Origin: Lactonifactor sp. BIOML-A5
GTDB lineage: Bacteria; Bacillota; Clostridia; Lachnospirales; Lachnospiraceae
Direction of reading: 5' to 3'
Assembly (NCBI RefSeq): GCF_009677585.1
Contig: NZ_WKYV01000021.1
Location: forward strand, 1 to 64,000
Length of the DNA: 64,000 nucleotides
Below the pieces are notes generated by a model that saw only the letters and a program-made list of their open reading frames with translations, had not been told where the DNA came from and searched no databases. Made by a program: the position numbers and the translations under genes. Below, piece after piece: positions 34,681 to 43,700 of the stretch (its first letter is position 1; every line of letters begins with the position of its first letter).

Positions 34681-35613
34681 TTAGGTTGGAATACTGGAAA
34701 AACAGCTGGGGTTGACAACCTCCAGACTTCCGTTCTCGGCAGTGACATCCAGAAGAAGCTGTCCCTTTCTCCAGAAACGATATCGAATCACACAGGATAA
34801 AGCTTCCTGTATTTTCCCGGACATCCTCCCTTTTACCGGTGAGCGCAGGCTCTGTCCGCCTTTCCACGGATACTGGACCCACAGAAGATCTCTTCCCTGG
34901 CAGATCATAAATTCCCCGGAATTCCACCGGAAGATTCTTGCCCCGAGATAAGAGGCCAGCCGGTACTGTCTGCCTCCGTAGTACACGATGGCTATGCACC
35001 CTGAGAATTTCCACCTGCCCACAGGTACCTTCGCCACAGCAGCCGTAAAAGCCATATGCCCTTTGTCAAAGACACTGCACTGTGTCCACACATAACCCTC
35101 AGGAAATGAAGTTCCCCAATCCTTTTCAATATATCCGCACCCGCCGTTAAAATTATACCGCTCACCATTAATCATAAGACTTCCATGTATCTTATGGCTC
35201 AGACTCAGAATACCGTGATTGCATTCCATGGTAAAATAAGACAGAGGGCCCATAATATCCCGGGAAGGGGGCGTCAGGCTTCCATATCTCAAAACCCCCT
35301 GTATTTCGGCCGCCTCACTCTTTAGGTTTACCCGGATTCCTTTTTCACAAAATACATTCTCACCGATCTGGCAGTAAAATCTTTTTCTGTCCCCATAGTA
35401 CTGGCTGGGCAAAAATCGGAATTCCCATGCGTTCTCTTCCGTGATTACCTGAATGAGAATGCTTATCCTTCCGTCTTTTTCTACATGGTACGAGGGAATA
35501 AAGCTGATCGTTTTATTCCCCTTCTGGTGTTTCAGATACCATCCCTCAAAATACTCTCTCTTGTCTTTTCCTCCCATAAATGCGCCGAATCTGCGCCCTC
35601 TTCTACTGGTCAT
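34681..35613 (-). CDS. tocopherol-cyclase-like protein
   Basis: About 310 residues. KREYFEGWYLKHQ near the N-terminus, FNGGCGYIEKDWGTSFPEGY in the middle and the lipocalin-like beta pattern match the tocopherol cyclase family. Bacteria of this type make no tocopherol, so its real substrate is unknown, perhaps a lipid or quinone-like compound. The open frame begins at 35796 inside the upstream gene, but ATG 35613 follows GGAGG by 8 bases and overlaps that gene by 11 bases, so the two are coupled. Confidence 0.75.
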   Translation of the reverse strand: MTSRRGRRFGAFMGGKDKREYFEGWYLKHQKGNKTISFIPSYHVEKDGRISILIQVITEENAWEFRFLPSQYYGDRKRFYCQIGENVFCEKGIRVNLKSEAAEIQGVLRYGSLTPPSRDIMGPLSYFTMECNHGILSLSHKIHGSLMINGERYNFNGGCGYIEKDWGTSFPEGYVWTQCSVFDKGHMAFTAAVAKVPVGRWKFSGCIAIVYYGGRQYRLASYLGARIFRWNSGEFMICQGRDLLWVQYPWKGGQSLRSPVKGRMSGKIQEALSCVIRYRFWRKGQLLLDVTAENGSLEVVNPSCFSSIPT

Positions 35614-37060
35614 CCTGCATTCCTCCGATATCATTCTGTGCCGGGTTATCGATAAGTTTCCCCTTATAGCTGAATCTGGAACCATGACAGGGGCAGTCCC
35701 AGCTCTTCTCCTGAGCGTTCCATTCCAGCTGGCAGCCAAGATGAGGACAGCGTACTGACACTGTAAATACTTTTCCGTCTTCTCTCTTATATACACCTAC
35801 CTTCTGCCCCTGCATATCTACAATACCGCCTTCCCCTATTGTAAGATTTTCCAGGACGTGATCAGGCACCGCAAAGGCCCGCTTGAGCAGACCGGCGGCT
35901 GCCTTTGTGCCGTCCACTGCCATATGCTTCGCCGTAGAAAGTGTGATTCCTCTCTGGGGGGAAAACACTTCTTCCCATGGGTTTGGCACCTTTCGAATCA
36001 AATCACTGATTAACATAGCTGCGACCATGGACGAAGACATCCCCCATTTGCTGAATCCGGTGGCGACATACCAGTAGGGACGGCGGGCGGAATACCTGCC
36101 TATATAAGGAATCTGATCGGGTGACATACAGTCCTGTGCCGACCACATAGCCTCCGTCCTGCACTGAGGCCACCAGAGCGCCGCCTTGTCTCTCAGCTTT
36201 CTAAGAGAAGCGTCTGTAAGATTTTCTCCGGTTCTGTGGCCCTCTCCTCCTAGAATCAGAAACTCCCCGCTGTTGCGAAAGGAATAATCCCACTTGGTAT
36301 CCGTGCCCAGATACATCCCGTCCATACAGGCGGCACCGGAGAATGCTACGGCATAGCTTCTCTCCTGATGCATCCGCATAAAATAATATCCCGGACGGTT
36401 TATAAATGGATAATGAGTTGCAAAGATAACGTGTTCTGCCTCCACCACCGGACCTGCCTCAGTAATCACCCTGTGCTCCTCTACACGGAGCACTCTGGTT
36501 TTTTCGTATATCTCTATATCACGGGCAATCCCCTCTAAAAACAGAAGTGGATGAAACTGAGCCTGGGCGGGATAGCGGATTGCCCCCTCAACAGGAAAGG
36601 GCAGCGAGGTAATTGTTGTAAATTCCCCTGCACAGCCCAAATGATTTACTGCCTCTACCTCTTTTTCTATCTTTTCTCTGTCTGACACAGAGTATAAAAA
36701 TGAAGGCACCCGCTCAAACATACACTCTATATTGTGTTCCGTTATTATCTGTTCGTATTTTAATATTGCCTCCCAATTGGCCCCCAGATACAGGCCCGCT
36801 GCTTCCCTGCCAATCTTCTGGATTAGCTTATCATACAAAAGGTTATGTGAGAGCGCTATTTTTGCTGTGGTATTTTTTGTCTGCCCCCACCCGATCCGGT
36901 CTGCCTCCAAAAGAATCACTGAGACTCCTCTGTGTTTTAAGAGATAAGCAGTCAAGATACCTGCCATTCCTCCGCCTATCACCACGGCTTCCGTGTTTTT
37001 CTCAGAAGTAAGGGACTGAAAGTTCGGGAGTTCCTCCCTGCGCATCCAAATAGATTCCAT
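35603..37060 (-). CDS. FAD-dependent oxidoreductase with C-terminal Rieske domain
   Basis: This 485-residue protein has a DAO-type FAD fold at the N-terminus (VVIGGGMAGILTAYLL) and a C-terminal Rieske 2Fe-2S domain with CPHLGC and CPCHGSRF. Proteins of this layout are common in Firmicutes but their substrate is not known. It is coupled to the tocopherol-cyclase-like gene by overlap, which suggests a common pathway. The final residues MQDDQ overlap the start of that gene. Confidence 0.88.
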   Translation of the reverse strand: MESIWMRREELPNFQSLTSEKNTEAVVIGGGMAGILTAYLLKHRGVSVILLEADRIGWGQTKNTTAKIALSHNLLYDKLIQKIGREAAGLYLGANWEAILKYEQIITEHNIECMFERVPSFLYSVSDREKIEKEVEAVNHLGCAGEFTTITSLPFPVEGAIRYPAQAQFHPLLFLEGIARDIEIYEKTRVLRVEEHRVITEAGPVVEAEHVIFATHYPFINRPGYYFMRMHQERSYAVAFSGAACMDGMYLGTDTKWDYSFRNSGEFLILGGEGHRTGENLTDASLRKLRDKAALWWPQCRTEAMWSAQDCMSPDQIPYIGRYSARRPYWYVATGFSKWGMSSSMVAAMLISDLIRKVPNPWEEVFSPQRGITLSTAKHMAVDGTKAAAGLLKRAFAVPDHVLENLTIGEGGIVDMQGQKVGVYKREDGKVFTVSVRCPHLGCQLEWNAQEKSWDCPCHGSRFSYKGKLIDNPAQNDIGGMQDDQ

Positions 37061-37112
37061 GATTTCACCTCTTCTTTAAAGTGCGCGGACTGCGGATGTT
37101 TTATACTAAAAA

Positions 37113-37141
37113 TTGACACTTCCTTCAGAATTTTGTATGAT
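37113..37141 (+). promoter_or_regulatory. promoter of the LytTR/GHKL operon
   Basis: TTGACA (37113-37118), 17 bases, TATGAT (37136-37141), 31 bases before the ATG. Confidence 0.65.
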
Positions 37142-37172
37142 TACTTTGTAACTAGAAAGGAGAAAAACATAA

Positions 37173-37895
37173 ATGTCTAATTCTATTTATCACATAGCAA
37201 TATGTGACGATGATCCCATTTTCCTGGAGAATATAGAACAGCTTACAAAATCAATTCTTTCTGAAAAAAATCTGCCCTGCGGGGTCACGTGCTTTCACGA
37301 CAGCATCCATTTTTTAGATGAAGTCATGGGAAATCCAAAAAACTATCAGCTTATTCTTCTTGACATATTGATGAGGAATTTGGATGGAATAAAAACAGCA
37401 GAAAGGATCCGCCAGGAAAAACTGGATATTCCTATTGTATTTATATCCTCCACTGCAGATTTTGCCCTACAGGGATATGAGGTACAGGCTCATCGGTATC
37501 TCATAAAACCTATAAATAAGGAAAAGCTGCAGGATGCCATTCTGAGCAGTCTTAGATTAAAGAATGAAGAAAAGATGATCCTGCTGAAATCCGGAACCAC
37601 CTACAAAAAAGTAGCCTTCTCAGATATTCCGTATCTTGAAATTAAAGGTCATGTATTAAAGGTGTATCTGCAAAATTCTTCTGTCATTCCTGTATCTATT
37701 AAAATGTCTGAGGCCGAATCCCGCTTCCCTCAGAACTATTTTTACAGATGTCACCAAAGTTATATGGTAAACCTTGCTTTTATAGAAAATATATCCCGCT
37801 ATCAGATAACCCTTATTGACGGCACCATTATCCCTGTTAGCAAATCCCGTTATATAGAGACTCGTCAAAGGCTGCTGGACTTTCTGTCCATATAG
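37173..37895 (+). CDS. LytTR-family response regulator (AgrA-like)
   Basis: This 240-residue regulator has a receiver domain with Asp64 (LILLDILMRN) and a C-terminal LytTR DNA-binding domain (YKKVAFSDIPYLEIKGH, FYRCHQSYMVNLAFIENI). It is followed 32 bases later by its histidine kinase. Such systems often respond to peptides, but no pro-peptide gene is seen nearby. Confidence 0.92.
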   Translation: MSNSIYHIAICDDDPIFLENIEQLTKSILSEKNLPCGVTCFHDSIHFLDEVMGNPKNYQLILLDILMRNLDGIKTAERIRQEKLDIPIVFISSTADFALQGYEVQAHRYLIKPINKEKLQDAILSSLRLKNEEKMILLKSGTTYKKVAFSDIPYLEIKGHVLKVYLQNSSVIPVSIKMSEAESRFPQNYFYRCHQSYMVNLAFIENISRYQITLIDGTIIPVSKSRYIETRQRLLDFLSI

Positions 37896-37927
37896 CGGTT
37901 TCGTAAAAATCATGTCAGGAGATACCT

Positions 37928-39883
37928 ATGGAAAAGAAAAAAATTCACTTATTACATAAGATTCACAATAAATTATTATTTATGGGGATTCTTGCCTTCA
38001 CCGTTATTATGGCAGTTATCTCCTGTCATCTGCTTTTTATATATCTGTTTCCTCTCTCAGGGGAATATAAAAATATCTCGGTAATGGAGCCAGGAAATGA
38101 ACAGGAATGGGAACTTTATACTAACGAGCAGGGTACAATAAAATCACTTAGCACTGCAGACGGTTACTCTTATACGGGTCTTGACTATGAAGGCCAAACA
38201 TACTATATGTCCAGAAAAATCCAGGAGAATTACAGCGATATTATACTGGAAATTGATGCTGTCACAAGTCAAATCTCCATTTTCCTGGACGAGGATCTTC
38301 TGTATACAGACAACAGTGCAGCAGATAATCGTATCGGATATGTGGCTCTCTCCCATCTTCCCAAAGAGCGCCCCAATGGGCTCAGGCTGTCCCTGCCTCC
38401 TGATTGTCTGGGAAAGACACTAACCATAGCTGCCTGCCAGCCCTTTGCAGAGGCTTCCGGGGATCTTATGACCATTTACCCCTGTAACGTTTCTGTGTAC
38501 AGTACTTACGCCTTAGAAAGCCTAAACGTTTCCAGTGCAACTAAAACTGCCTATCCTGCCATCCTGCTGGCTATCCTGGGCTTTTTTTTGCTAAGTTTGT
38601 TTTTATATCAGTGTTTTCACAGGGAAGCAGACTGGGGTCTCTTTTTTCTGGCTTTCTTTTGTCTGCTCTGGATGGCTGATGTTATCTTTCGTTCTCCCTA
38701 CTTTGGAATTTATTTCGGGTATAAACTGGACTTTGCAGAAATCTATCTTCGTTATGGCAGTGTCAGTTTCCTGATGCTCTTTCTTTTTATTCGTATGAAC
38801 AGATGCAGGAAAATCTATCTGCCTTTTGTTGTTTTACAGCTGATATCTCTGATATGTCTGTACCTGACTAATAATACGACGATTGTCTTTGAGTATCCTC
38901 TGTACGGTGTGCTCCTGAATCTTCCAGAATATGCAGGACTTACAGGACTTTTGGTCATTTTTATTTTTATGATTCCAGAACTAAAAAAGGGGAATGGATT
39001 TTACCGCATGCTGGGAATTTTTACTGTCGCTGCCCTGGCGGCAGTGCCCGTTGGCGCAATCCTTTATGCTTTACAGTTTATAGGAAGCTCTGCAGAGATG
39101 AATAACTGGATCACACAATATCTTCAAAGTTATACCACAGAAATACGAGGCCCCTACTACTACATGCTGATTGTCAGTTGTTTTCTTTCCTTTTCCAGTT
39201 TTATTATCAGCCTCTATCGTTTTATTCTGGGAGTTGTTCGTAAATATACTTCCATAGAGTTACTTCGTTTAAAAAACGAACTGGCACAGGAAAGCTATCG
39301 CCAATTGAACCAATATACGGAGCAGGTTATGATGCTGCGTCATGATGAAAAAAAGCACTTCTCACTCCTGGCCACCCTGCTGGAGAAGAACGATAGCGAA
39401 AAGGCGCTGGAGTATACTTATGAAATCATTCAGCGGGCTGACGATGTGACACCTATAGTCAACACACAAAACTACATGATTAATACGATTGTCAACAGCA
39501 AGCTGTCTTCTGCAATGAAAGAGGGAATCCAGATAACCATACGTCATGCATCGGCCCCAGAGAAGCTGAATATCGCCGATTCGGATCTCTGTTCTCTGCT
39601 CATGAATGTTTTGGACAACGCACTTGCCGCCACAAGTCTTCTTGAGGAAAAAGATCGCTATATTACCCTTAATCTCTATGTCAAAAACAATTTCTTGTGT
39701 ATTTACTGTGAAAATGGTATAGCTGACAAAACCGAATGCAAAGAGGAAAAGGACGTAGAGGGCATTAAAGCTCATGGTTACGGTTTAATTATTCTGGAAA
39801 AAATCGTAGATCGTTATAAAGGAATTCTGGATATTAAGCAGGTAAATCAAGCCTTCATCGTGAATATTGCTTTGCCTGTATAA
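37928..39883 (+). CDS. GHKL sensor histidine kinase with outer domain and several membrane helices
   Basis: This 651-residue protein has a membrane helix at about 17-40, an extracytoplasmic domain of about 155 residues and then six to seven helices at 210-440. A coiled coil leads to MLRHDEKKHFSLL with the phosphorylated His and a GHKL ATPase domain (LLMNVLDNALAAT, HGYGLIILEKIV). The topology is like 7TM sensors with a sugar-binding-like outer domain. It is the partner of the LytTR regulator upstream. Confidence 0.87.
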   Translation: MEKKKIHLLHKIHNKLLFMGILAFTVIMAVISCHLLFIYLFPLSGEYKNISVMEPGNEQEWELYTNEQGTIKSLSTADGYSYTGLDYEGQTYYMSRKIQENYSDIILEIDAVTSQISIFLDEDLLYTDNSAADNRIGYVALSHLPKERPNGLRLSLPPDCLGKTLTIAACQPFAEASGDLMTIYPCNVSVYSTYALESLNVSSATKTAYPAILLAILGFFLLSLFLYQCFHREADWGLFFLAFFCLLWMADVIFRSPYFGIYFGYKLDFAEIYLRYGSVSFLMLFLFIRMNRCRKIYLPFVVLQLISLICLYLTNNTTIVFEYPLYGVLLNLPEYAGLTGLLVIFIFMIPELKKGNGFYRMLGIFTVAALAAVPVGAILYALQFIGSSAEMNNWITQYLQSYTTEIRGPYYYMLIVSCFLSFSSFIISLYRFILGVVRKYTSIELLRLKNELAQESYRQLNQYTEQVMMLRHDEKKHFSLLATLLEKNDSEKALEYTYEIIQRADDVTPIVNTQNYMINTIVNSKLSSAMKEGIQITIRHASAPEKLNIADSDLCSLLMNVLDNALAATSLLEEKDRYITLNLYVKNNFLCIYCENGIADKTECKEEKDVEGIKAHGYGLIILEKIVDRYKGILDIKQVNQAFIVNIALPV

Positions 39884-39899
39884 TTTAGAATAACAAATA

Positions 39900-39945
39900 A
39901 CATCCGCCGCTTCACAGGATATATCACCTGCAAAGCGGCGGATGT
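39900..39945. terminator. bidirectional terminator
   Basis: ACATCCGCCGCTT (39900-39912) pairs with AAGCGGCGGATGT (39933-39945), with a smaller CAGG/CCTG pair inside, between the convergent kinase and MATE genes. Confidence 0.7.
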
Positions 39946-39959
39946 GCCGTTTGAATGCT

Positions 39960-41312
39960 TTAATTTTCCGTGAGAACCCTGGGTGTGCCATAATGATAAA
40001 CCTCTTTTTTTGCCCTGAAAAAATAAACAGAAACAAATATCGTCATCCCTTCAGCCAGAGGGACTGCAAACCACACGCCGTCAACACCGATCAGATACGG
40101 AAGTAATAATACACTGGCTACGATGAACACAAAGGTCCTTAAAAAGGATATCGCAGCTGAAACCTTTCCATTGGAAAATGCCGTGAACATAGCGGACGCA
40201 AAAATATTGATTCCGGCAAATACATAGTTAAAAGAAAATAAGAAGAACCCTCTTCTTGCAATCTCATAGATTGCAGAGCTTTTGGGTGTGAAGATCTCTA
40301 CAATTATAGAAGATCCGGCTAATGCAAAGATGCAGATCAGCACGGAGGAGATCCCGATAAAACTAATGCATATTTTATAGATTCGCTTCAGCAGCTTCTC
40401 ATTCTTGCTCCCATAATTAAAGCTGAAGACAGGAGCCACCCCAATAGAGAAGCCCAGGTACAGGGCATTAAACAGAAACTGGCCGTATAATACAATGGTA
40501 ATAGCGGCTACCCCTTCTTCTCCCAGAAGTCTCAGCATAATAATATTAAACAGGAACGTAACAATAGCGGTTGACAGATTCGTCACCATCTCCGAGGAAC
40601 CGTTCAAACAGCTGTCCCCCAGTACCTTCCAGTCAAGTCTGGGACGGATAAAGTGCAGATCATGGTTCCGGGAAGCAAAGTAGATAAGACCCGAAACCGC
40701 CGGGATAAGCTGTCCGAAGCCGGTTGCCAGCGCCGCTCCTGCGATCCCCATCTGCAGAGGCCCCATCAGTATATAGTCCAGGACAGCATTGGTAATTCCT
40801 CCTGCCACAGTGACCGCCAGACCTATCCCCGGGCGGCCGGCAGTTACAAAAAAGCTCTGGAACAGCAGCTGAAGCATACAGGCAGGTGCAAAGAACAGCA
40901 GAATACTCAGATATGTAATACAGTATTCCATAATCCTCTCCGTTGCCCCCATTGCCGTTACCAGGGGATGGATGAATAGATTTCCCGCCGCCAATGCCGT
41001 GGCTCCAAAGAGAACCCCCACCGTAACAATCATGGTGAAATTTTCTTTTGCCTCCTTCTCTTTCCTTTCCCCTATCTTTTTAGCAATGATAGCGCTTCCT
41101 CCGGTTGCCAGCATAACTCCTGCAGCAATCAGAATATTTACCGCCGGATATATAATATTAGCTGCAGACAGCGCATCACTGCCTACCAGTCTGGATATAA
41201 ATACCCCGTCAATAATTGTGTACAAAGACATGAATACCATCATTGCCATAGAGGGCAGCGCAAACTTTAGTAATGTAAAAAATTTAAAGTCCTGTCCGAT
41301 TGATTTTGTCAT
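39960..41312 (-). CDS. MATE-family efflux transporter (MerR-linked, copy 2)
   Basis: This 450-residue protein with 12 helices has SLYTIIDGVFISRLVG and LATGGSAIIAKKIGER in the same places as the transporter at 9.1-10.5 kb, so the two are paralogues. It should export cationic compounds using an ion gradient. The minus promoter at 41354-41384 with its 19-base spacer indicates control by the divergent MerR protein. Confidence 0.9.
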   Translation of the reverse strand: MTKSIGQDFKFFTLLKFALPSMAMMVFMSLYTIIDGVFISRLVGSDALSAANIIYPAVNILIAAGVMLATGGSAIIAKKIGERKEKEAKENFTMIVTVGVLFGATALAAGNLFIHPLVTAMGATERIMEYCITYLSILLFFAPACMLQLLFQSFFVTAGRPGIGLAVTVAGGITNAVLDYILMGPLQMGIAGAALATGFGQLIPAVSGLIYFASRNHDLHFIRPRLDWKVLGDSCLNGSSEMVTNLSTAIVTFLFNIIMLRLLGEEGVAAITIVLYGQFLFNALYLGFSIGVAPVFSFNYGSKNEKLLKRIYKICISFIGISSVLICIFALAGSSIIVEIFTPKSSAIYEIARRGFFLFSFNYVFAGINIFASAMFTAFSNGKVSAAISFLRTFVFIVASVLLLPYLIGVDGVWFAVPLAEGMTIFVSVYFFRAKKEVYHYGTPRVLTEN

Positions 41313-41329
41313 AATATCACCTCATTTTC

Positions 41330-41384
41330 TTGCATTTTGCGCCCTTATTAGATATGATATGGTATAGGGTAACCCGATAGTCAA
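41330..41384. promoter_or_regulatory. overlapping divergent promoters and MerR operator, pair 2
   Basis: Plus strand: TTGCAT (41330-41335), 17 bases, TATGAT (41353-41358). Minus strand: TTGACT (41384-41379), 19 bases, TATCAT (41359-41354). The -10 boxes overlap. GGGTAACCC at 41367-41375 forms the dyad in the long spacer, offset by two bases from its centre exactly as in pair 1. Confidence 0.75.
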
Positions 41385-41396
41385 GAGGAAAAAATC

Positions 41397-42212
41397 ATGA
41401 ATCAGAAAGAAATGTATTTAACCACCGGAGAGTTTGCCAGGCTTACCGGGGTAACCAAACACACCTTATTTCACTATGATGAGATTGGCCTGTTTTCTCC
41501 TGCGGTGAAGGGAGATAACAATTACAGATACTATACCGTATCCCAGCTGGATGTGTTTGATGTCATCTGGACACTAAAAGAACTGGATATGCCGTTAAAA
41601 GAGATCAAATCTTATCTGGAACATAAAAGTCCCGGAGCTCTGCTTCAATTACTGGAAAAGGAAGAGGCCATTATTGACGGGAAACTGTCCCAGCTGAAAA
41701 AAACGAAAAAGTGGCTCCGCCGCAAAAGACAGTTCATCACCGACGCGCTGGAGCAGGATTACACTAAGATTCAGGAAAAAGAATGCAATGCCCAATATTA
41801 TATAGCCTCCCATGCAGATGCCGCAGATGATTTTTCCCTGGCTCTGAAAATCGGAGAACTTATCGATTACTGTGAAAAGCTGGGGTTCAAGAGTACTCAC
41901 AATATCGGATACCTCCACAGCAGGGCTCAGATAGAAAAGGGAATCTATGACGATTACCGGAATATTTATCTGATCCTGGATGCTCCGCCATCCAAAATCA
42001 GATACCGGCTAAAACCGGGGGGAAGATACCTTTTTGTGTATCACAAAGGGCATTGGAAAACCATTGGGGACTCTTATGACCGGCTCTTTTCCTATGCACG
42101 GGAAAATAAGTTAACGCTTGGGGATTTCTTTTATGAAGACAGTCTATTTGACGAGCTTACCATGTATGGATATGAAAATTATATCACTCAGATATCGGTA
42201 CAGCTCCTATAG
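41397..42212 (+). CDS. MerR-family transcriptional regulator (copy 2)
   Basis: This 271-residue regulator has the winged helix [20 protein letters not shown], a long coiled coil at about 75-120 and a C-terminal effector domain. It is clearly paralogous to the protein at 10.6 kb. It probably activates the divergent MATE gene and limits its own synthesis. The different operator dyads suggest that the two regulators do not cross-control. Confidence 0.9.
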   Translation: MNQKEMYLTTGEFARLTGVTKHTLFHYDEIGLFSPAVKGDNNYRYYTVSQLDVFDVIWTLKELDMPLKEIKSYLEHKSPGALLQLLEKEEAIIDGKLSQLKKTKKWLRRKRQFITDALEQDYTKIQEKECNAQYYIASHADAADDFSLALKIGELIDYCEKLGFKSTHNIGYLHSRAQIEKGIYDDYRNIYLILDAPPSKIRYRLKPGGRYLFVYHKGHWKTIGDSYDRLFSYARENKLTLGDFFYEDSLFDELTMYGYENYITQISVQLL

Positions 42213-42217
42213 ACTGC

Positions 42218-42589
42218 TTATGGCCGGGAATCCCCAGGTCCTTCTTTCTCCTCCCCCCTTTGGTGACTGAATTCATACTCCTCCTCTTCATTTTTAATTT
42301 CCCAGTTAATAAGAACTGCCAGTATGGTCCTAAGAATAATGATTGCGCCAACCATAATAATCTCAGACATATCCCTGATAATAACCGTGCGCAGAATCTC
42401 TCCTCCCAGCTTGAATTCCAGTCCCATGGAAAGTCCTTTTGCCAGGATCAGCCTGGTATTGGGTTTTCTGCGTATGTAATTTACAATCCCCTGGAGGCCT
42501 GAAAAGGTAATGACACCCACTCCGATGCACTCGAAAATCAGAATTGCTGCCCGCGTTACCAGAATCAGTATATCTTCTAAATATTCCAT
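42218..42589 (-). CDS. DUF1622 membrane protein
   Basis: About 123 residues with membrane helices at about 8-30 and 75-96 and an acidic tail. The pattern, including the conserved LAKGLSMGLEFKLGGEILRT segment split over the cytoplasmic loop, is that of DUF1622, of unknown role. The open frame starts at 42604, but ATG 42589 follows GGGAGGTG and is used. It lies 11 bases after the SDR gene and may be co-transcribed. Confidence 0.75.
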   Translation of the reverse strand: MEYLEDILILVTRAAILIFECIGVGVITFSGLQGIVNYIRRKPNTRLILAKGLSMGLEFKLGGEILRTVIIRDMSEIIMVGAIIILRTILAVLINWEIKNEEEEYEFSHQRGEEKEGPGDSRP

Positions 42590-42600
42590 AGGCACCTCCC

Positions 42601-43593
42601 TCAACGATTTTTTATATCCAGCCAGCGAATGGTGTCTGTCACTGTATCATACAGATCTCTCGGAATGTACCCCAGTTCACTGGTGGCTTTATCATGAGAA
42701 AACCTGTCGTTGCTGGTCAGAGTATACAGAGAATAGCTGGTATATAAGGGGCGTTTTTTTCTGCATCGGGCGTAGAATCCTATTAAAGGTACCGACGCCC
42801 TTGCCACCCATACCGGCAGCACCGGGAGGCAGCGTCCTCCCTGAATCTGCCGTATCATTTTAATAACTTCACGGATCTCATAATGGCGGTTAGACAAAAT
42901 GTAGCATTCCCCGCATGTTCCCTGTTCTGCCGCTGCGAGACATCCTTCTGCTACGTCACGGACATCTACAAAATCATAACCGCCCTTTACTCCTGCGGGA
43001 AGGCTTCCTTTCATATAATCGTATATAAACTGGACAACATAGTTCCCCTTTTTGTCATAAGGCCCAAGTATCCCAGAGGGATGCACCACCACGGCATTTG
43101 TACCTCGTCCGGCGCTTCTGAGCACCTCCCTGGTGGCCTGTGCCTTAGTCTTGGCATATCCGCCCACTACCAAATCAGGGGAAAATTGTTTTGCTTCTCT
43201 TATCACATGCAGCCTGTCCCCCTCCGGAATGGCATGTACAGAACTTACATAGACCAGCCTGTCAACCTTATACTTTCTGCAGGCTGCCAAGATTGTTCTC
43301 GTTCCCAGCACATTGACTTCGTACATCCCTCTGGTTAAATTCCCTGAGATGTCTACGATCCCTGCCGTATGCAGCAAAATGATACTGGATCCCTCCGTTC
43401 CCTCAAACAGGGGTTCCAGTTCCTGCAGATGCCGCACATCACCGCAGACGTAATCCACTCCCTTCAGAAGGTTCTCTTTTTCCCCTGGAAGTATAAGCCC
43501 CCTTACATTCTCGTGCTTTTTTTGGAGCAGTCTGATTAAAGTACTGCCCAGATGGCCATTGGCCCCGGTAACCAGATAAATTCTTCTCTTCAT
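42601..43593 (-). CDS. NAD-dependent epimerase/dehydratase (extended SDR)
   Basis: About 330 residues. The NAD-binding motif is TGANGHLGSTLIRLL, followed by VCGDVRHL, Ser in VYVSSVHA and the catalytic YAKTKA. It resembles dihydroflavonol-4-reductase-like proteins of bacteria. The substrate is unknown. ATG 43593 follows GGGAGGTG; a GTG lies one codon upstream. A sigma-A promoter is at 43648-43676. Confidence 0.85.
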   Translation of the reverse strand: MKRRIYLVTGANGHLGSTLIRLLQKKHENVRGLILPGEKENLLKGVDYVCGDVRHLQELEPLFEGTEGSSIILLHTAGIVDISGNLTRGMYEVNVLGTRTILAACRKYKVDRLVYVSSVHAIPEGDRLHVIREAKQFSPDLVVGGYAKTKAQATREVLRSAGRGTNAVVVHPSGILGPYDKKGNYVVQFIYDYMKGSLPAGVKGGYDFVDVRDVAEGCLAAAEQGTCGECYILSNRHYEIREVIKMIRQIQGGRCLPVLPVWVARASVPLIGFYARCRKKRPLYTSYSLYTLTSNDRFSHDKATSELGYIPRDLYDTVTDTIRWLDIKNR

Positions 43594-43647
43594 CACCTGT
43601 ACACCTCCCCGAACACTGTACGCTGTATAAACACTTTTATATTATCT

Positions 43648-43676
43648 ATTATAATGTAAGAATTCAGGGTGTACAA
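43648..43676 (-). promoter_or_regulatory. promoter of the SDR-DUF1622 genes
   Basis: Minus strand TTGTAC (43676-43671), 17 bases, TATAAT (43653-43648). Confidence 0.55.
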
Positions 43677-43700
43677 CATTATTTTATCTCACGTTTCTTC

